Origin: a virus
Length of the DNA: 23,413 nt
Reading direction: 5' to 3' (one strand)
IMG/VR virus record: IMGVR_UViG_3300024518_001296
Span: 1 to 23,413 of that record
The notes under the pieces are model-generated. The model ran no database searches. It had not been told where the DNA came from and worked only from the letters and a program-made list of their open reading frames with translations. Positions 6,974 through 12,638 of the stretch are shown here, in pieces. Each line of letters starts with the position of its first letter. The stretch's first letter is position 1. The position numbers and the translations under genes were made by a program.

Positions 6974-7372
6974 TTAATCTAAAATCTCACACTCGTCCTT
7001 GTAATAACTATGAAAAAGTTCAATGAAAGAACTAGTGTTATCTTCAAATTTTATTGTAGGTAAATCAGGATCCGCAATTTCAGAATCTCGAGCTACGACT
7101 ATTTCCGCGCATACAGATAAGAATGCTTGACTGATTTGCATTCTTGCACAAAACCAGCTAACAGTTTGTGTTCCCTCCGAAGCTTCCTGGGCTTCCTGGG
7201 AAAGTAAATTTTCATAAATCTCTGGTTGTATTTGTTCTATCCAAAGATTTAAGAAATCCTTGATATTATCACAAATCAAATTTATAGAATTATCAAAAGA
7301 TTCCTGTTCTTTTAAATTACTTCTTTGAATGATTTCTTCAGGATTTGGAAAATTTATTATTGTGCCTGTCAT
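6974..7372 (-). CDS. Helical protein of unknown function (132 aa)
   Basis: The start is in an ATGA overlap with the ParB-like gene. The product is acidic and helical, with several aromatic residues (FLNLWIEQIQPEIYENLL) and no recognised motif. Its codons are AT-richer than those of its neighbours, which may indicate separate acquisition. After its stop, 67 bases without an accepted gene separate it from the next start. Confidence 0.72.
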   Translation of the reverse strand: MTGTIINFPNPEEIIQRSNLKEQESFDNSINLICDNIKDFLNLWIEQIQPEIYENLLSQEAQEASEGTQTVSWFCARMQISQAFLSVCAEIVVARDSEIADPDLPTIKFEDNTSSFIELFHSYYKDECEILD

Positions 7373-8235
7373 ACACTTCCCTCAAAATCCTGTTTTTCTT
7401 TATCGGTAGCCTCTTCACCAGTGAACAGGCGCAGAGGCTTACCGGCATCCCACCGTAGGAATTGACCGCTGCCAAAGCTCTCTCCATTGAGCCTTGCATC
7501 CAAGGCACGCACCAACCAGTTCAACTTCAACAATTTATGGGGTTGCCTCTGTTTAGCCCTAGCGCCTAGAGCCATCTCATGGTAGCGGAATAAAGGATCG
7601 TTAAGGCTGTTCCACTGCCCTTGTGCAAGATCATTAAACAAGCTGATTGTGGCGGGTGCGTCAATTACTTTTGCCAACCGCCAAAAAACCACAGCGGCCA
7701 GTTCCAGCGAGCCTTCCGTTTTCTGTATCCGTAAGCCGTGTCTCATGGCGGCGTTAACATCGTCAAAGTTCTCGATGAGAAATCGCAGAAGTTCCGCAAC
7801 CGTAGGCTTTAATCCTGTACCACCTGAAGAACGCCAGTTGGTATTCTCCCATCGCCAACAGGTGTTTAAAGCTACTGATAATTTGGGCGCTCGTGCATGG
7901 CCCTTCATATGTAAGGTATTTGCCAGAGATCGCGGTCGGTTGGTGTCAATGGTTTCTAAGCCTTCGACTCCTCGAACAACGGCAGTCGTAAAAGATACGT
8001 TAGCGGTGATACAAGCCCATAGCCTGTGCTGGCCATCAAGGACATTTCCTTGTGGGCTTATCTTGATAGTCTCGCCATTTAATGTCCATTTTCCCGCTGA
8101 CATATCACGGGCAAGACTTTGAACGTGGCGATCCACAATGGGACGGTTGTTCTCCACAACATGCTCCAGCAATTTAGTTGCTTCGGCTGGAGTTATTGTC
8201 TCAATGGCGAAAGTAGGTTCTGGTAATATCGACAT
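7369..8235 (-). CDS. ParB/sulfiredoxin-superfamily-like protein with DGQHRL motif (288 aa)
   Basis: The segment ISPQGNVLDGQHRLWACITA (residues about 59-78) contains DGQHRL, the signature of ParB-like nuclease-fold proteins often found in phages. Upstream, RPIVDRHVQSLARDMSAGKW resembles the region that precedes it in the same family. The C-terminal two thirds are helical. ParB-like domains bind and hydrolyse CTP or cut DNA; the activity of this phage group is not known. GAGGAG precedes the ATG at 8235 at a rather long distance. It is the first gene of the long minus operon, behind the promoter at 8288-8318. Confidence 0.8.
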   Translation of the reverse strand: MSILPEPTFAIETITPAEATKLLEHVVENNRPIVDRHVQSLARDMSAGKWTLNGETIKISPQGNVLDGQHRLWACITANVSFTTAVVRGVEGLETIDTNRPRSLANTLHMKGHARAPKLSVALNTCWRWENTNWRSSGGTGLKPTVAELLRFLIENFDDVNAAMRHGLRIQKTEGSLELAAVVFWRLAKVIDAPATISLFNDLAQGQWNSLNDPLFRYHEMALGARAKQRQPHKLLKLNWLVRALDARLNGESFGSGQFLRWDAGKPLRLFTGEEATDKEKQDFEGSV

Positions 8236-8287
8236 GGTGTAATCATCTCCTCATTTTATCCCAGCATGATTGCCTCGATATAATGGT

Positions 8288-8318
8288 AGTATAAGCATGG
8301 ACCATGGTACACTGTCAA
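8288..8318 (-). promoter_or_regulatory. Promoter of the leftward operon with CATG palindrome in the spacer
   Basis: On the minus strand TTGACA (8318-8313) and TATACT (8293-8288) are 19 bases apart. Both hexamers are strong, although the spacing is longer than ideal. Three bases after the -35 box lies TACCATG-GTC-CATGC, an imperfect copy of the perfect palindrome found at the same place in the promoter at 12609. A repressor binding there would block polymerase. Confidence 0.6.
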
Positions 8319-8321
8319 ATG

Positions 8322-8393
8322 TTTAATCGGGGTCGGGTCGGGTTTAAATCGGGGTCGGGATCGGGTTTAAATCGGGGTCGGGTCGGGATCGGG
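8322..8393 (+). repeat. G-rich repeat cluster 1 (three tandem units)
   Basis: Three consecutive units begin with TTTAA(A)TCGGGGTCGGG and end with one or two more TCGGG or ATCGGG steps: 8322-8342, 8343-8365 and 8366-8393. There are ten runs of three or four G separated mostly by TC or ATC, well within G-quadruplex rules. The cluster starts four bases upstream of the -35 box of the leftward promoter, so its C-rich complement occupies about positions -40 to -115. Related clusters lie near 11.1 and 12.4 kb. Confidence 0.85.
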
Positions 8394-8400
8394 TCTGCAC

Positions 8401-8429
8401 AAAAAAGACCCCAGCTTGCGGCTGGGGCC
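8401..8429 (-). terminator. Intrinsic terminator of the 9475-8504 operon
   Basis: Read on the minus strand, CCCCAGC (8427-8421) pairs with GCTGGGG (8415-8409) around a five-base loop and is followed by a T tract (8406-8401). Two further hairpins lie between this and the stop at 8504: GAGCCGC/GCGGCTC at 8438-8464 and a GGGAG..GGGCG/CGCCC.TCCC stem at 8468-8500. Confidence 0.75.
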
Positions 8430-8503
8430 AGGTTTTCGAGCCGCTGCCAGGATCGGCGCGGCTCACAGGGAGAGGGCGACGATAATCCCGCCGCCCTCCC
8501 GCG

Positions 8504-8677
8504 TCAATCGTTAGAGGCGATCCGCTCTCTCAGTTCTTCGTCGTCATAAGCGCAGCAACAACTATCGCATATCCATTTGTCACCTATGACTTCGTGTGGC
8601 GAGTTGCGAGCGTCGAATACATCTTTGCACAAGTCGCACGTCGTATTGTCGCCATACATTGGATCATGGGTTTTCAT
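8504..8677 (-). CDS. Small zinc-ribbon protein (57 aa)
   Basis: The product begins MKTHDPMYGDNTTCDLCKDV. It carries CDLC (residues 14-17) and CDSCCC (37-42) spaced by 19 residues, a four-cysteine zinc ribbon, followed by an acidic helical tail. The ATG lies two bases after the stop of the preceding gene, and a purine-rich GGGGGCAGGGG stretch upstream can serve as ribosome site. It is last in its operon and followed by the terminator at 8401-8429. Confidence 0.72.
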   Translation of the reverse strand: MKTHDPMYGDNTTCDLCKDVFDARNSPHEVIGDKWICDSCCCAYDDEELRERIASND

Positions 8678-8679
8678 AA

Positions 8680-9216
8680 CTACGCCCCTGCCCCCTTGTA
8701 GATTGCAACTGCCTCTGATATCGAAACGTCGTTCAAGACAATTGCGTTCGGATACTTTTTAGCAATTACGGTGCGAATGTTAGAGTGCGATGGAGCTACG
8801 TTGTAGGTGTAGACCTTGCCATCATCAAAAATAGCGACCTTCTTTAGCATCTTCTTGACGTCTTTCATCGTCAACGCATTCTCTACCAAATCGCTTATAA
8901 GAACATCAGGGGATGTGTGAACCATTTCATCGTTACATTTCCATTTAGGTGACTCCATGCAAAATTTCGTTAGGGCGGATTGCGCGGGTGTCTGTTTGGT
9001 GACGACCTCGGTTCCCATCGTATTAGTAAACGTCGTTTCCACGCGCGCCAGTTCCTCGTCGTTCCAATGGAACTGTAAACCCCCTCCCCACCCATCTTCT
9101 ACGACGAACGCAACAAATTTGTTTGCCGGATCGTAAAGTTTGCATTCCCATCCGTAACCGTCGTGACCGTGAAAGCTTTTAATCGCTTTGACGCTGTATT
9201 CTTCTCTAGTAGACAT
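8680..9216 (-). CDS. Phage protein of unknown function (178 aa)
   Basis: The N-terminal part (SVKAIKSFHGHDGYGWECKL, then VVEDGWGGGLQFHW) resembles, from memory, a family found repeatedly in phages and without known function. It is beta-rich and has conserved-looking His, Trp and Gly residues. The start at 9216 is chosen because GGAGGGGG precedes it; the earlier ATG at 9258 lies in the upstream gene. It overlaps the upstream gene by 11 bases. The C-terminal half (ITMKDVKKML, SEAVAIYKGAGA) looks helical and Lys-rich. Confidence 0.78.
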   Translation of the reverse strand: MSTREEYSVKAIKSFHGHDGYGWECKLYDPANKFVAFVVEDGWGGGLQFHWNDEELARVETTFTNTMGTEVVTKQTPAQSALTKFCMESPKWKCNDEMVHTSPDVLISDLVENALTMKDVKKMLKKVAIFDDGKVYTYNVAPSHSNIRTVIAKKYPNAIVLNDVSISEAVAIYKGAGA

Positions 9217-9475
9217 TTTTGACCCCCTCCATATTGCGGATAGTGGTGTTGTTGGCACGATTAAATCCTATAACAGGCAAAGCGTGAGTCTTAACAATGC
9301 ACGTGGTCATAAACTTGGGCATGTCGCAATCTTCCTCAAGATATAATGTGTCGCCATCTCTGTAGGAAAATGCACTGAAATCATCCGGCTCCAGCCCTAT
9401 CTCAAAACAATCCGAAACAGGAACTTCTAGCCATCCGTGCGCTTTATCATGGTGGTGGGTGTATTCTTTTTGCAT
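9206..9475 (-). CDS. Conserved phage protein, HGWLEVP type (89 aa)
   Basis: HGWLEVPVSDC, DDFSAFSYRDGDTLYLEEDC and the following MPKF are the hallmarks of a short protein family I recall from many phages and mobile elements. No function is known. It is the first gene of a three-gene minus operon behind the promoter at 9508-9536. No strong ribosome site is seen before the ATG, although the distance to the predicted transcript start is about 25 bases. Confidence 0.8.
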   Translation of the reverse strand: MQKEYTHHHDKAHGWLEVPVSDCFEIGLEPDDFSAFSYRDGDTLYLEEDCDMPKFMTTCIVKTHALPVIGFNRANNTTIRNMEGVKNVY

Positions 9476-9496
9476 TTGATTATCCTTTAAAAGTTA

Positions 9497-9525
9497 TTGA
9501 CCATGGGAGTATATGGTAGTACTGT
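9497..9525 (+). promoter_or_regulatory. Rightward promoter, overlapped by the leftward one
   Basis: TTGACC (9497-9502) and TACTGT (9520-9525) are exactly 17 bases apart. The transcript would start near 9532 and lead into the gene at 9559, which has AAAGGTG before its ATG. Confidence 0.55.
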
Positions 9526-9536
9526 AGCAAGGTCAA
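9508..9536 (-). promoter_or_regulatory. Leftward promoter, overlapping the rightward one
   Basis: On the minus strand TTGACC (9536-9531) and TATACT (9513-9508) are exactly 17 bases apart. The start would be near 9501 and the gene begins at 9475. The two TTGACC boxes form an inverted repeat enclosing both -10 boxes, so the two promoters occupy the same 40 bases. Confidence 0.6.
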
Positions 9537-9558
9537 CAAGGTAATTTAAAGGTGTAAC

Positions 9559-9765
9559 ATGGAATACGAAATCAAAGATCAATGCCAAGAGTGTGAAGGC
9601 TTTGGAAAAATCGAACACCAGCGAAGCGAAACGCTGTTCTCAGTTTCGATTTGCCCCGAATGCGATGGTGAAGCATTTACCACGGTCCATGAAACATACG
9701 ACAGCATTCAAGATCTTCGCGCCGATTATCCAGATGCGATGGTTAAGGAAATGAAAAAGAGTTAA
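9559..9765 (+). CDS. Small zinc-ribbon protein, DnaJ-like motif (68 aa)
   Basis: CQECEGFGKI and CPECDGEA (residues about 9-38) form two CxxCxG knuckles like those in DnaJ. The remainder is acidic and helical. A ribosome site AAAGGTG precedes the ATG. The gene stands alone between the double promoter at 9497-9536 and a structured RNA that starts at its stop codon. It is the third protein in the window with this DnaJ-like motif. Confidence 0.8.
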   Translation: MEYEIKDQCQECEGFGKIEHQRSETLFSVSICPECDGEAFTTVHETYDSIQDLRADYPDAMVKEMKKS

Positions 9766-9937
9766 CTTTGAGGGAGTTGATGTGAGGCTAGCGTTGTGGT
9801 CATCAGGGGAAACCCCCTAAAATAGATATTCTGCCAGTTCGTTCCCTCAAAGTGGTTGGTATCTTTGCGAACAAGAATATCGAACAACGCAACGAAGATG
9901 CCCCCTAGCCATTATCGTGGTTAGGGGGTTTTCTTTT
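9765..9937 (+). ncRNA. Candidate structured RNA with its own terminator
   Basis: ACTTTGAGGGA (9765-9775) pairs perfectly with TCCCTCAAAGT (9843-9853). Inside lies AGGGG/CCCCT (9805-9818). Behind it, ATCTTTGCG (9861-9869) pairs, with a two-base bulge plus mismatch, with 9888-9899. The intrinsic terminator follows directly. GCGTTGT (9791-9797) is also complementary to ACAACGC (9884-9890), which would form a pseudoknot or an alternative fold. The region has no convincing gene. It may be an independent small RNA or a structured 3-prime end of the zinc-ribbon transcript. I do not recognise an RNA family. Confidence 0.5.
9901..9937 (+). terminator. Strong intrinsic terminator
   Basis: CCCCCTAGCCA (9901-9911) pairs over 11 base pairs (one G-T) with TGGTTAGGGGG (9918-9928) around a six-base loop, followed by a T-rich tract TTTTCTTTT (9929-9937). 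Confidence 0.88.
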
Positions 9938-10002
9938 GCCGTTCCATATATACAGGCGAAATGAAAAAAATGTTTTTGAAAATGAACTTTTGGACCTAAA
10001 AA

Positions 10003-10118
10003 AGTGTAAAAGTGTAACAAGCACTGAAAAACAGTAGCTAAGTTATTGAAATATACCAAAACTACTCGTAACACTACTCGTAACATGTCGTTACGTTTTA
10101 GGCTGTTTGGTTACACTT
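10003..10118. promoter_or_regulatory. Cluster of GTAAC motifs upstream of the small terminase
   Basis: The 250 bases between the terminator and the terminase gene hold no gene. They hold a perfect tandem 12-mer ACTACTCGTAAC (10061-10072, 10073-10084), a hairpin CGTAAC-ATGTC-GTTACG (10079-10095) followed by TTTT, plus GTGTAAC (10012-10018) and GGTTACAC (10109-10116) in the opposite sense. Five copies of one motif in about 105 bases suggest a regulator-binding array, an origin-like iteron block or a terminase-binding site. I see no unambiguous promoter here. Confidence 0.5.
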
Positions 10119-10194
10119 CACTAGCCGAGGACGTCCTTGAAATGATGGGAGACTAGGGTTAGTTTTGAAAAACGCTGTATATAGGGGCAACCAG

Positions 10195-10779
10195 ATGAAA
10201 AGACGAATTGATACCAAAGCAGAAGAAATTGAGGACTCTTACGGCAGGAAACTGACCAACCGTCAAAAGACTTTTGCAAGACACTTTGTTGATGGCACGC
10301 ACTCAAATGCTGAGTGCGCGAGGAAGGCCGGATATTCCGACAAGAATGGAATTGCGAAGATCCAAGCGCATAAACTTTTGAACCCCAAATATTTTCCGCA
10401 CGTTGCGGAGTATGTTTTGGAACTGCGGGAGGAACGAGAACGAAAATATGGCGTCACCCTTATGGGGCAACTAAAACGGCTAAGAGATCTTTCCTTGGGC
10501 GCCGAAGAAACCGGACAATTCTCTGCCGCCATAAATGCTGAAAAAACAAGATCTGCTTTGGGTGGTTTAACTACTGACAGGCGAGAGACAAATCACTTCC
10601 ACGCTATCGAAAATATGAGCCGCGAAGAAATAGAAACCCGACTCACTGAATTGAGAAAGTCACACCCAAACGTCTTTGATGCAGATTATGAGGTAGTAGA
10701 TGGTGCAAAAACCGGAGGCAAACTTCTGGAAGAAACTAAGGGAGAAGATGCCGAAGAGTTGGCACACCACACGAATTGA
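10195..10779 (+). CDS. terS: Terminase small subunit (194 aa)
   Basis: LTNRQKTFARHFVDGTHSNA followed by ECARKAGYSDKNGIAKIQAH and KLLNPKYFPHVAEYV is the terminase_2 pattern: an N-terminal helix-turn-helix DNA-binding domain (about residues 20-65 from this start) and a following oligomerisation helix. The protein recognises the phage packaging site and hands DNA to the large subunit. The ATG at 10195 has AGGGG eight bases before it; a TTG at 10165 would add ten residues and lacks support. The last 80 bases overlap the VRR-NUC gene. Unusually, more than 3 kb with two strand switches separate it from the large subunit. Confidence 0.85.
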   Translation: MKRRIDTKAEEIEDSYGRKLTNRQKTFARHFVDGTHSNAECARKAGYSDKNGIAKIQAHKLLNPKYFPHVAEYVLELREERERKYGVTLMGQLKRLRDLSLGAEETGQFSAAINAEKTRSALGGLTTDRRETNHFHAIENMSREEIETRLTELRKSHPNVFDADYEVVDGAKTGGKLLEETKGEDAEELAHHTN

Positions 10780-11200
10780 AAACCGCTATGGCGGCGGCGT
10801 TCCAGATGTTCATGTGTGCGCGGAAGGCATACCATTTTGGATAGAACTAAAAACAACCAACACTAACCGCGTAAATGTATCAGCCCATCAAGTCGCTTGG
10901 AATTTCGCCTATTGTCAGTCAGGCGGCGTAAGTTTTTACCTTGTTAAGGCCCTCTCATCCTCCAACCTATATTTGTTTGACGGGGTCCATGGTCGGGGGT
11001 TAATGGAACATGGCCTCAAGTCGGGCCGCTCGGGGTCTGGGGAGGTCGGGTCGGGGACCATTGTGCCTTGTCTTTGGTCGGGGGACAGTTGGTCGGGGTT
11101 GCTGGACCACATGATCGGGGTCGGTCGGGATCGGGTCGGGCCGGTCGGGTCGGGTTCGGGATCGGGTCGCCCCAGCAGCTGGCCTGGTCCGGGGGTATGA
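10700..11200 (+). CDS. VRR-NUC-type nuclease with repeat-derived C-terminus (166 aa)
   Basis: Residues 8-95 fit the VRR-NUC family (PD-(D/E)xK superfamily): RIENRYGGGVPDVHV (Asp36), FWIELKTT (Glu49, Lys51) and SAHQVAWNFAYCQSGG. Such enzymes cut branched or nicked DNA, and phage versions are often linked to replication or packaging. The usual phage domain ends near YLFDG. From about residue 96 the frame runs through G-rich repeat cluster 2 and reads low-complexity Gly/Ser/Arg (SGSGEVGSG, VGSGSGSGR). The true product therefore probably had an earlier end that was overwritten. The start lies 80 bases inside the small-terminase gene with GAGG before it. Confidence 0.8.
   Translation: MVQKPEANFWKKLREKMPKSWHTTRIENRYGGGVPDVHVCAEGIPFWIELKTTNTNRVNVSAHQVAWNFAYCQSGGVSFYLVKALSSSNLYLFDGVHGRGLMEHGLKSGRSGSGEVGSGTIVPCLWSGDSWSGLLDHMIGVGRDRVGPVGSGSGSGRPSSWPGPGV
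10983..11167 (+). repeat. G-rich repeat cluster 2
   Basis: Irregular GGGTCGGG, GGGATCGGG and GGTCGGGG steps cover this stretch. They are densest at 11114-11167, where at least eight G runs follow each other with two- or three-base spacers. The plus strand is again the G-rich one. The block occupies the end of the VRR-NUC gene and is followed by two strong hairpins. Confidence 0.8.
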
Positions 11201-11203
11201 AAG

Positions 11204-11263
11204 ACCCCGGAGGGGAGAAAGGAAAACCCTCCGGGGTAAACCTGGCCGGCACTGGGCCAGGTT
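11204..11263. terminator. Double hairpin between convergent genes
   Basis: ACCCCGGAGGG (11204-11214) pairs perfectly with CCCTCCGGGGT (11227-11237). AACCTGGCC (11239-11247) pairs perfectly with GGCCAGGTT (11255-11263). Read on the minus strand the first is followed by CTTTCAT, a weak T tract. It could terminate the leftward transcript of 12322-11305 or transcripts from either side. Confidence 0.55.
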
Positions 11264-11304
11264 GCGGCGCCTACTCGATGTGTCAACAACCGGCGCCGAA
11301 ATTG

Positions 11305-11583
11305 TCACTTAACAGAAAACCCTTCCTTGTTTCGTCGGTTCAATTCTTCCTTGGCTTGCTCGAGCCTTAATTCTTGCACTGAATCATTCAGCCAGGAATG
11401 CATGGATAAAGCTTTAACAATGTTTCTCAATTCCCATGACGGTTTTCGGTGTAAATTTTGCATTAGTTTAACTTTCTCTTTGGTTTTTGTTTTACCACAC
11501 AAGCCAAAAGTTTTAGGACCATTCCGATACTGAGGTAATTTTGTTTTGTATTGATGCGAAAATCTGGAAGCGTTTTTATACAT
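11305..11583 (-). CDS. Basic protein of unknown function (92 aa)
   Basis: The start lies immediately after the stop of the GP88-like gene (gap of one base), so it is cotranscribed. The product is Lys/Arg rich with a helical, charged second half (SVQELRLEQAKEELNRRNKE) that may form a coiled coil. The N-terminus (MYKNASRFSHQYKTKLPQYR) is strongly basic, which would suit nucleic-acid binding. No family is recognised. Confidence 0.65.
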   Translation of the reverse strand: MYKNASRFSHQYKTKLPQYRNGPKTFGLCGKTKTKEKVKLMQNLHRKPSWELRNIVKALSMHSWLNDSVQELRLEQAKEELNRRNKEGFSVK

Positions 11584-11584
11584 C

Positions 11585-12322
11585 TCAATAATCCCTCACC
11601 ACAAAACCGCTTGTGTCGTTTTTGGCTTTCTTGCCTTTGGGATCTAGTCCCACAATAACGGGTGACGGATCTAAGTGTCGCAAGTCATGTTCCGTTCCGT
11701 CAATCACGCGATGGCCTAAGTACGTAGCCGGCTGACCTTTACCAAATACTACCGCGACATTGTGGCCGTTAGCTAAAACGTGGATTGCCTCGTGCTCGTT
11801 AGTTTCGGAGCGGCTGAATGTTAGATGGTAATTGCTTGGCCTATTAGGATTAAGCATTCTTTGCATGTTTTTGGTATAGTCTACAAATTGAACTTCTGGA
11901 AATTGTTCTGGCAATGTTTGGCCGTCGCGGCCTTTGATATACTCGAAGCTTATGTCTGTTGATCCATTAGGACGAATTGCAAGCCTTTTGTTTTCGCGTT
12001 CTGCCTTGCGTGATAGCAATTCAACATGATGCGACATTTCACGCATAAAAGCTTGCCTATCGGATCTAAAGTATTTTGCTTTATTGATGCGACTTCTACG
12101 GGTATCGTTCATTCCGTTTTCAAGATCTTTGACCATTTCTGCCCTGCCGCTATACATTCCTAGACATAGATCACGACAACCCGCGCTTGAATGTGGGCAT
12201 AAATTGCCAACGCCACCCGTCGTATGAGGTGCCATGTAATTGATGCCATTTAGCCAACCGTACTTATCGGCCTTAATAGCCTTCGGGCTATCGGTACTGA
12301 ACAACCTTTTAAACTTAACCAT
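11585..12322 (-). CDS. Phage GP88-like protein (245 aa)
   Basis: The segment NYMAPHTTGGVGNLCPHSSA, continuing GCRDLCLG, has cysteines at about residues 42, 49 and 53. It matches the pattern of the Gene product 88 (GP88) domain seen in mycobacteriophages and other phages, whose function is not established. The cysteine arrangement would suit metal or iron-sulphur binding. Later segments (RLAIRPNGSTDISFEYI, VQFVDYTKNMQRML, HLTFSRSETNEHEA) look like alternating strands and helices of a barrel. The ATG at 12322 has AAAAGGGA before it and a promoter at 12354-12383; a start at 12370 would lie in the promoter. Confidence 0.72.
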   Translation of the reverse strand: MVKFKRLFSTDSPKAIKADKYGWLNGINYMAPHTTGGVGNLCPHSSAGCRDLCLGMYSGRAEMVKDLENGMNDTRRSRINKAKYFRSDRQAFMREMSHHVELLSRKAERENKRLAIRPNGSTDISFEYIKGRDGQTLPEQFPEVQFVDYTKNMQRMLNPNRPSNYHLTFSRSETNEHEAIHVLANGHNVAVVFGKGQPATYLGHRVIDGTEHDLRHLDPSPVIVGLDPKGKKAKNDTSGFVVRDY

Positions 12323-12353
12323 TATAAAATCCCTTTTAATTGTTGACGGGTTC

Positions 12354-12383
12354 AGAATACCACCATTCACGGGATAGTGTCAA
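12354..12383 (-). promoter_or_regulatory. Promoter of the GP88-like operon
   Basis: On the minus strand TTGACA (12383-12378) and TATTCT (12359-12354) are 18 bases apart. Transcription would begin near 12347, 25 bases before the ATG at 12322, and the leader carries the ribosome site. G-rich cluster 3 begins eight bases upstream of the -35 box. Confidence 0.65.
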
Positions 12384-12390
12384 ACAATTC

Positions 12391-12458
12391 GGGTCGGTCG
12401 GGTCGGGTTAAAATTTGCCCAGCTGGGCCGGTCGGGTCGGGGTCGGGTCGGGGTCGGG
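12391..12458 (+). repeat. G-rich repeat cluster 3
   Basis: Two blocks of GGGTCGG-type steps, 12391-12407 and 12425-12458, flank a TTAAAATTT stretch and the palindrome GCCCAGCTGGGC (12417-12428). The second block alone has six G runs of three or four bases separated by TC. The G-rich strand is plus, as in the other two clusters. Confidence 0.82.
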
Positions 12459-12470
12459 ATATGACGAATT

Positions 12471-12494
12471 ACCGCCGGCGGCGGCGCCGGCGGT
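12471..12494. other. Perfect GC-rich hairpin after cluster 3
   Basis: ACCGCCGGCG (12471-12480) and CGCCGGCGGT (12485-12494) pair perfectly around a four-base loop. No T tract follows on either strand, so simple intrinsic termination is unlikely. No gene is seen in the 176 bases from here to the start at 12671 apart from the promoter and palindromes at 12609-12649. Confidence 0.7.
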
Positions 12495-12608
12495 GTATGC
12501 GTATTAGTACGTATACAACTAATAAAACCAGGCTCGAGCTTGGTGGCTTGAACCGTAAACCTAGCAAATTGTGCCAAAAATTATTTTTGATTAAATGCAT
12601 TTAATCGT

Positions 12609-12638
12609 TTGACGCTATACCATGGATCATGGTACAAC
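12609..12638 (+). promoter_or_regulatory. Promoter of the 12671-13439 unit
   Basis: TTGACG (12609-12614) and TACAAC (12633-12638) are 18 bases apart. The -35 matches 5 of 6 positions and the -10 about 4. The predicted start is near 12646, 25 bases before the ATG at 12671. Confidence 0.5.

Noticed and set aside
8304-8549. Open frame across G-rich cluster 1
   Set aside because: Same reason; it also crosses the terminator of the leftward operon.
9765-9937. tmRNA, 6S RNA or tRNA
   Set aside because: No tRNA-like acceptor and T arm, no CCA end, no tag frame, and no long near-continuous 6S-like helix.
10165-10194. TTG start for the small terminase
   Set aside because: The ATG at 10195 has a well placed AGGGG, and the ten extra residues are not typical for the family.
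10936-11308. Overlapping minus-strand frames opposite cluster 2
   Set aside because: Proline/Arg/Asp-rich translations of the repeat complement without starts or domains.
8322-12458. G-rich clusters as a CRISPR array or rRNA/tRNA remnant
   Set aside because: The units are too short and irregular, have no unique spacers, and no cas genes or cloverleaf structures are present.
12377-12604. Open frame across G-rich cluster 3
   Set aside because: It is open only because the repeat lacks stops; the product is low-complexity, has no ribosome site and runs through a hairpin.
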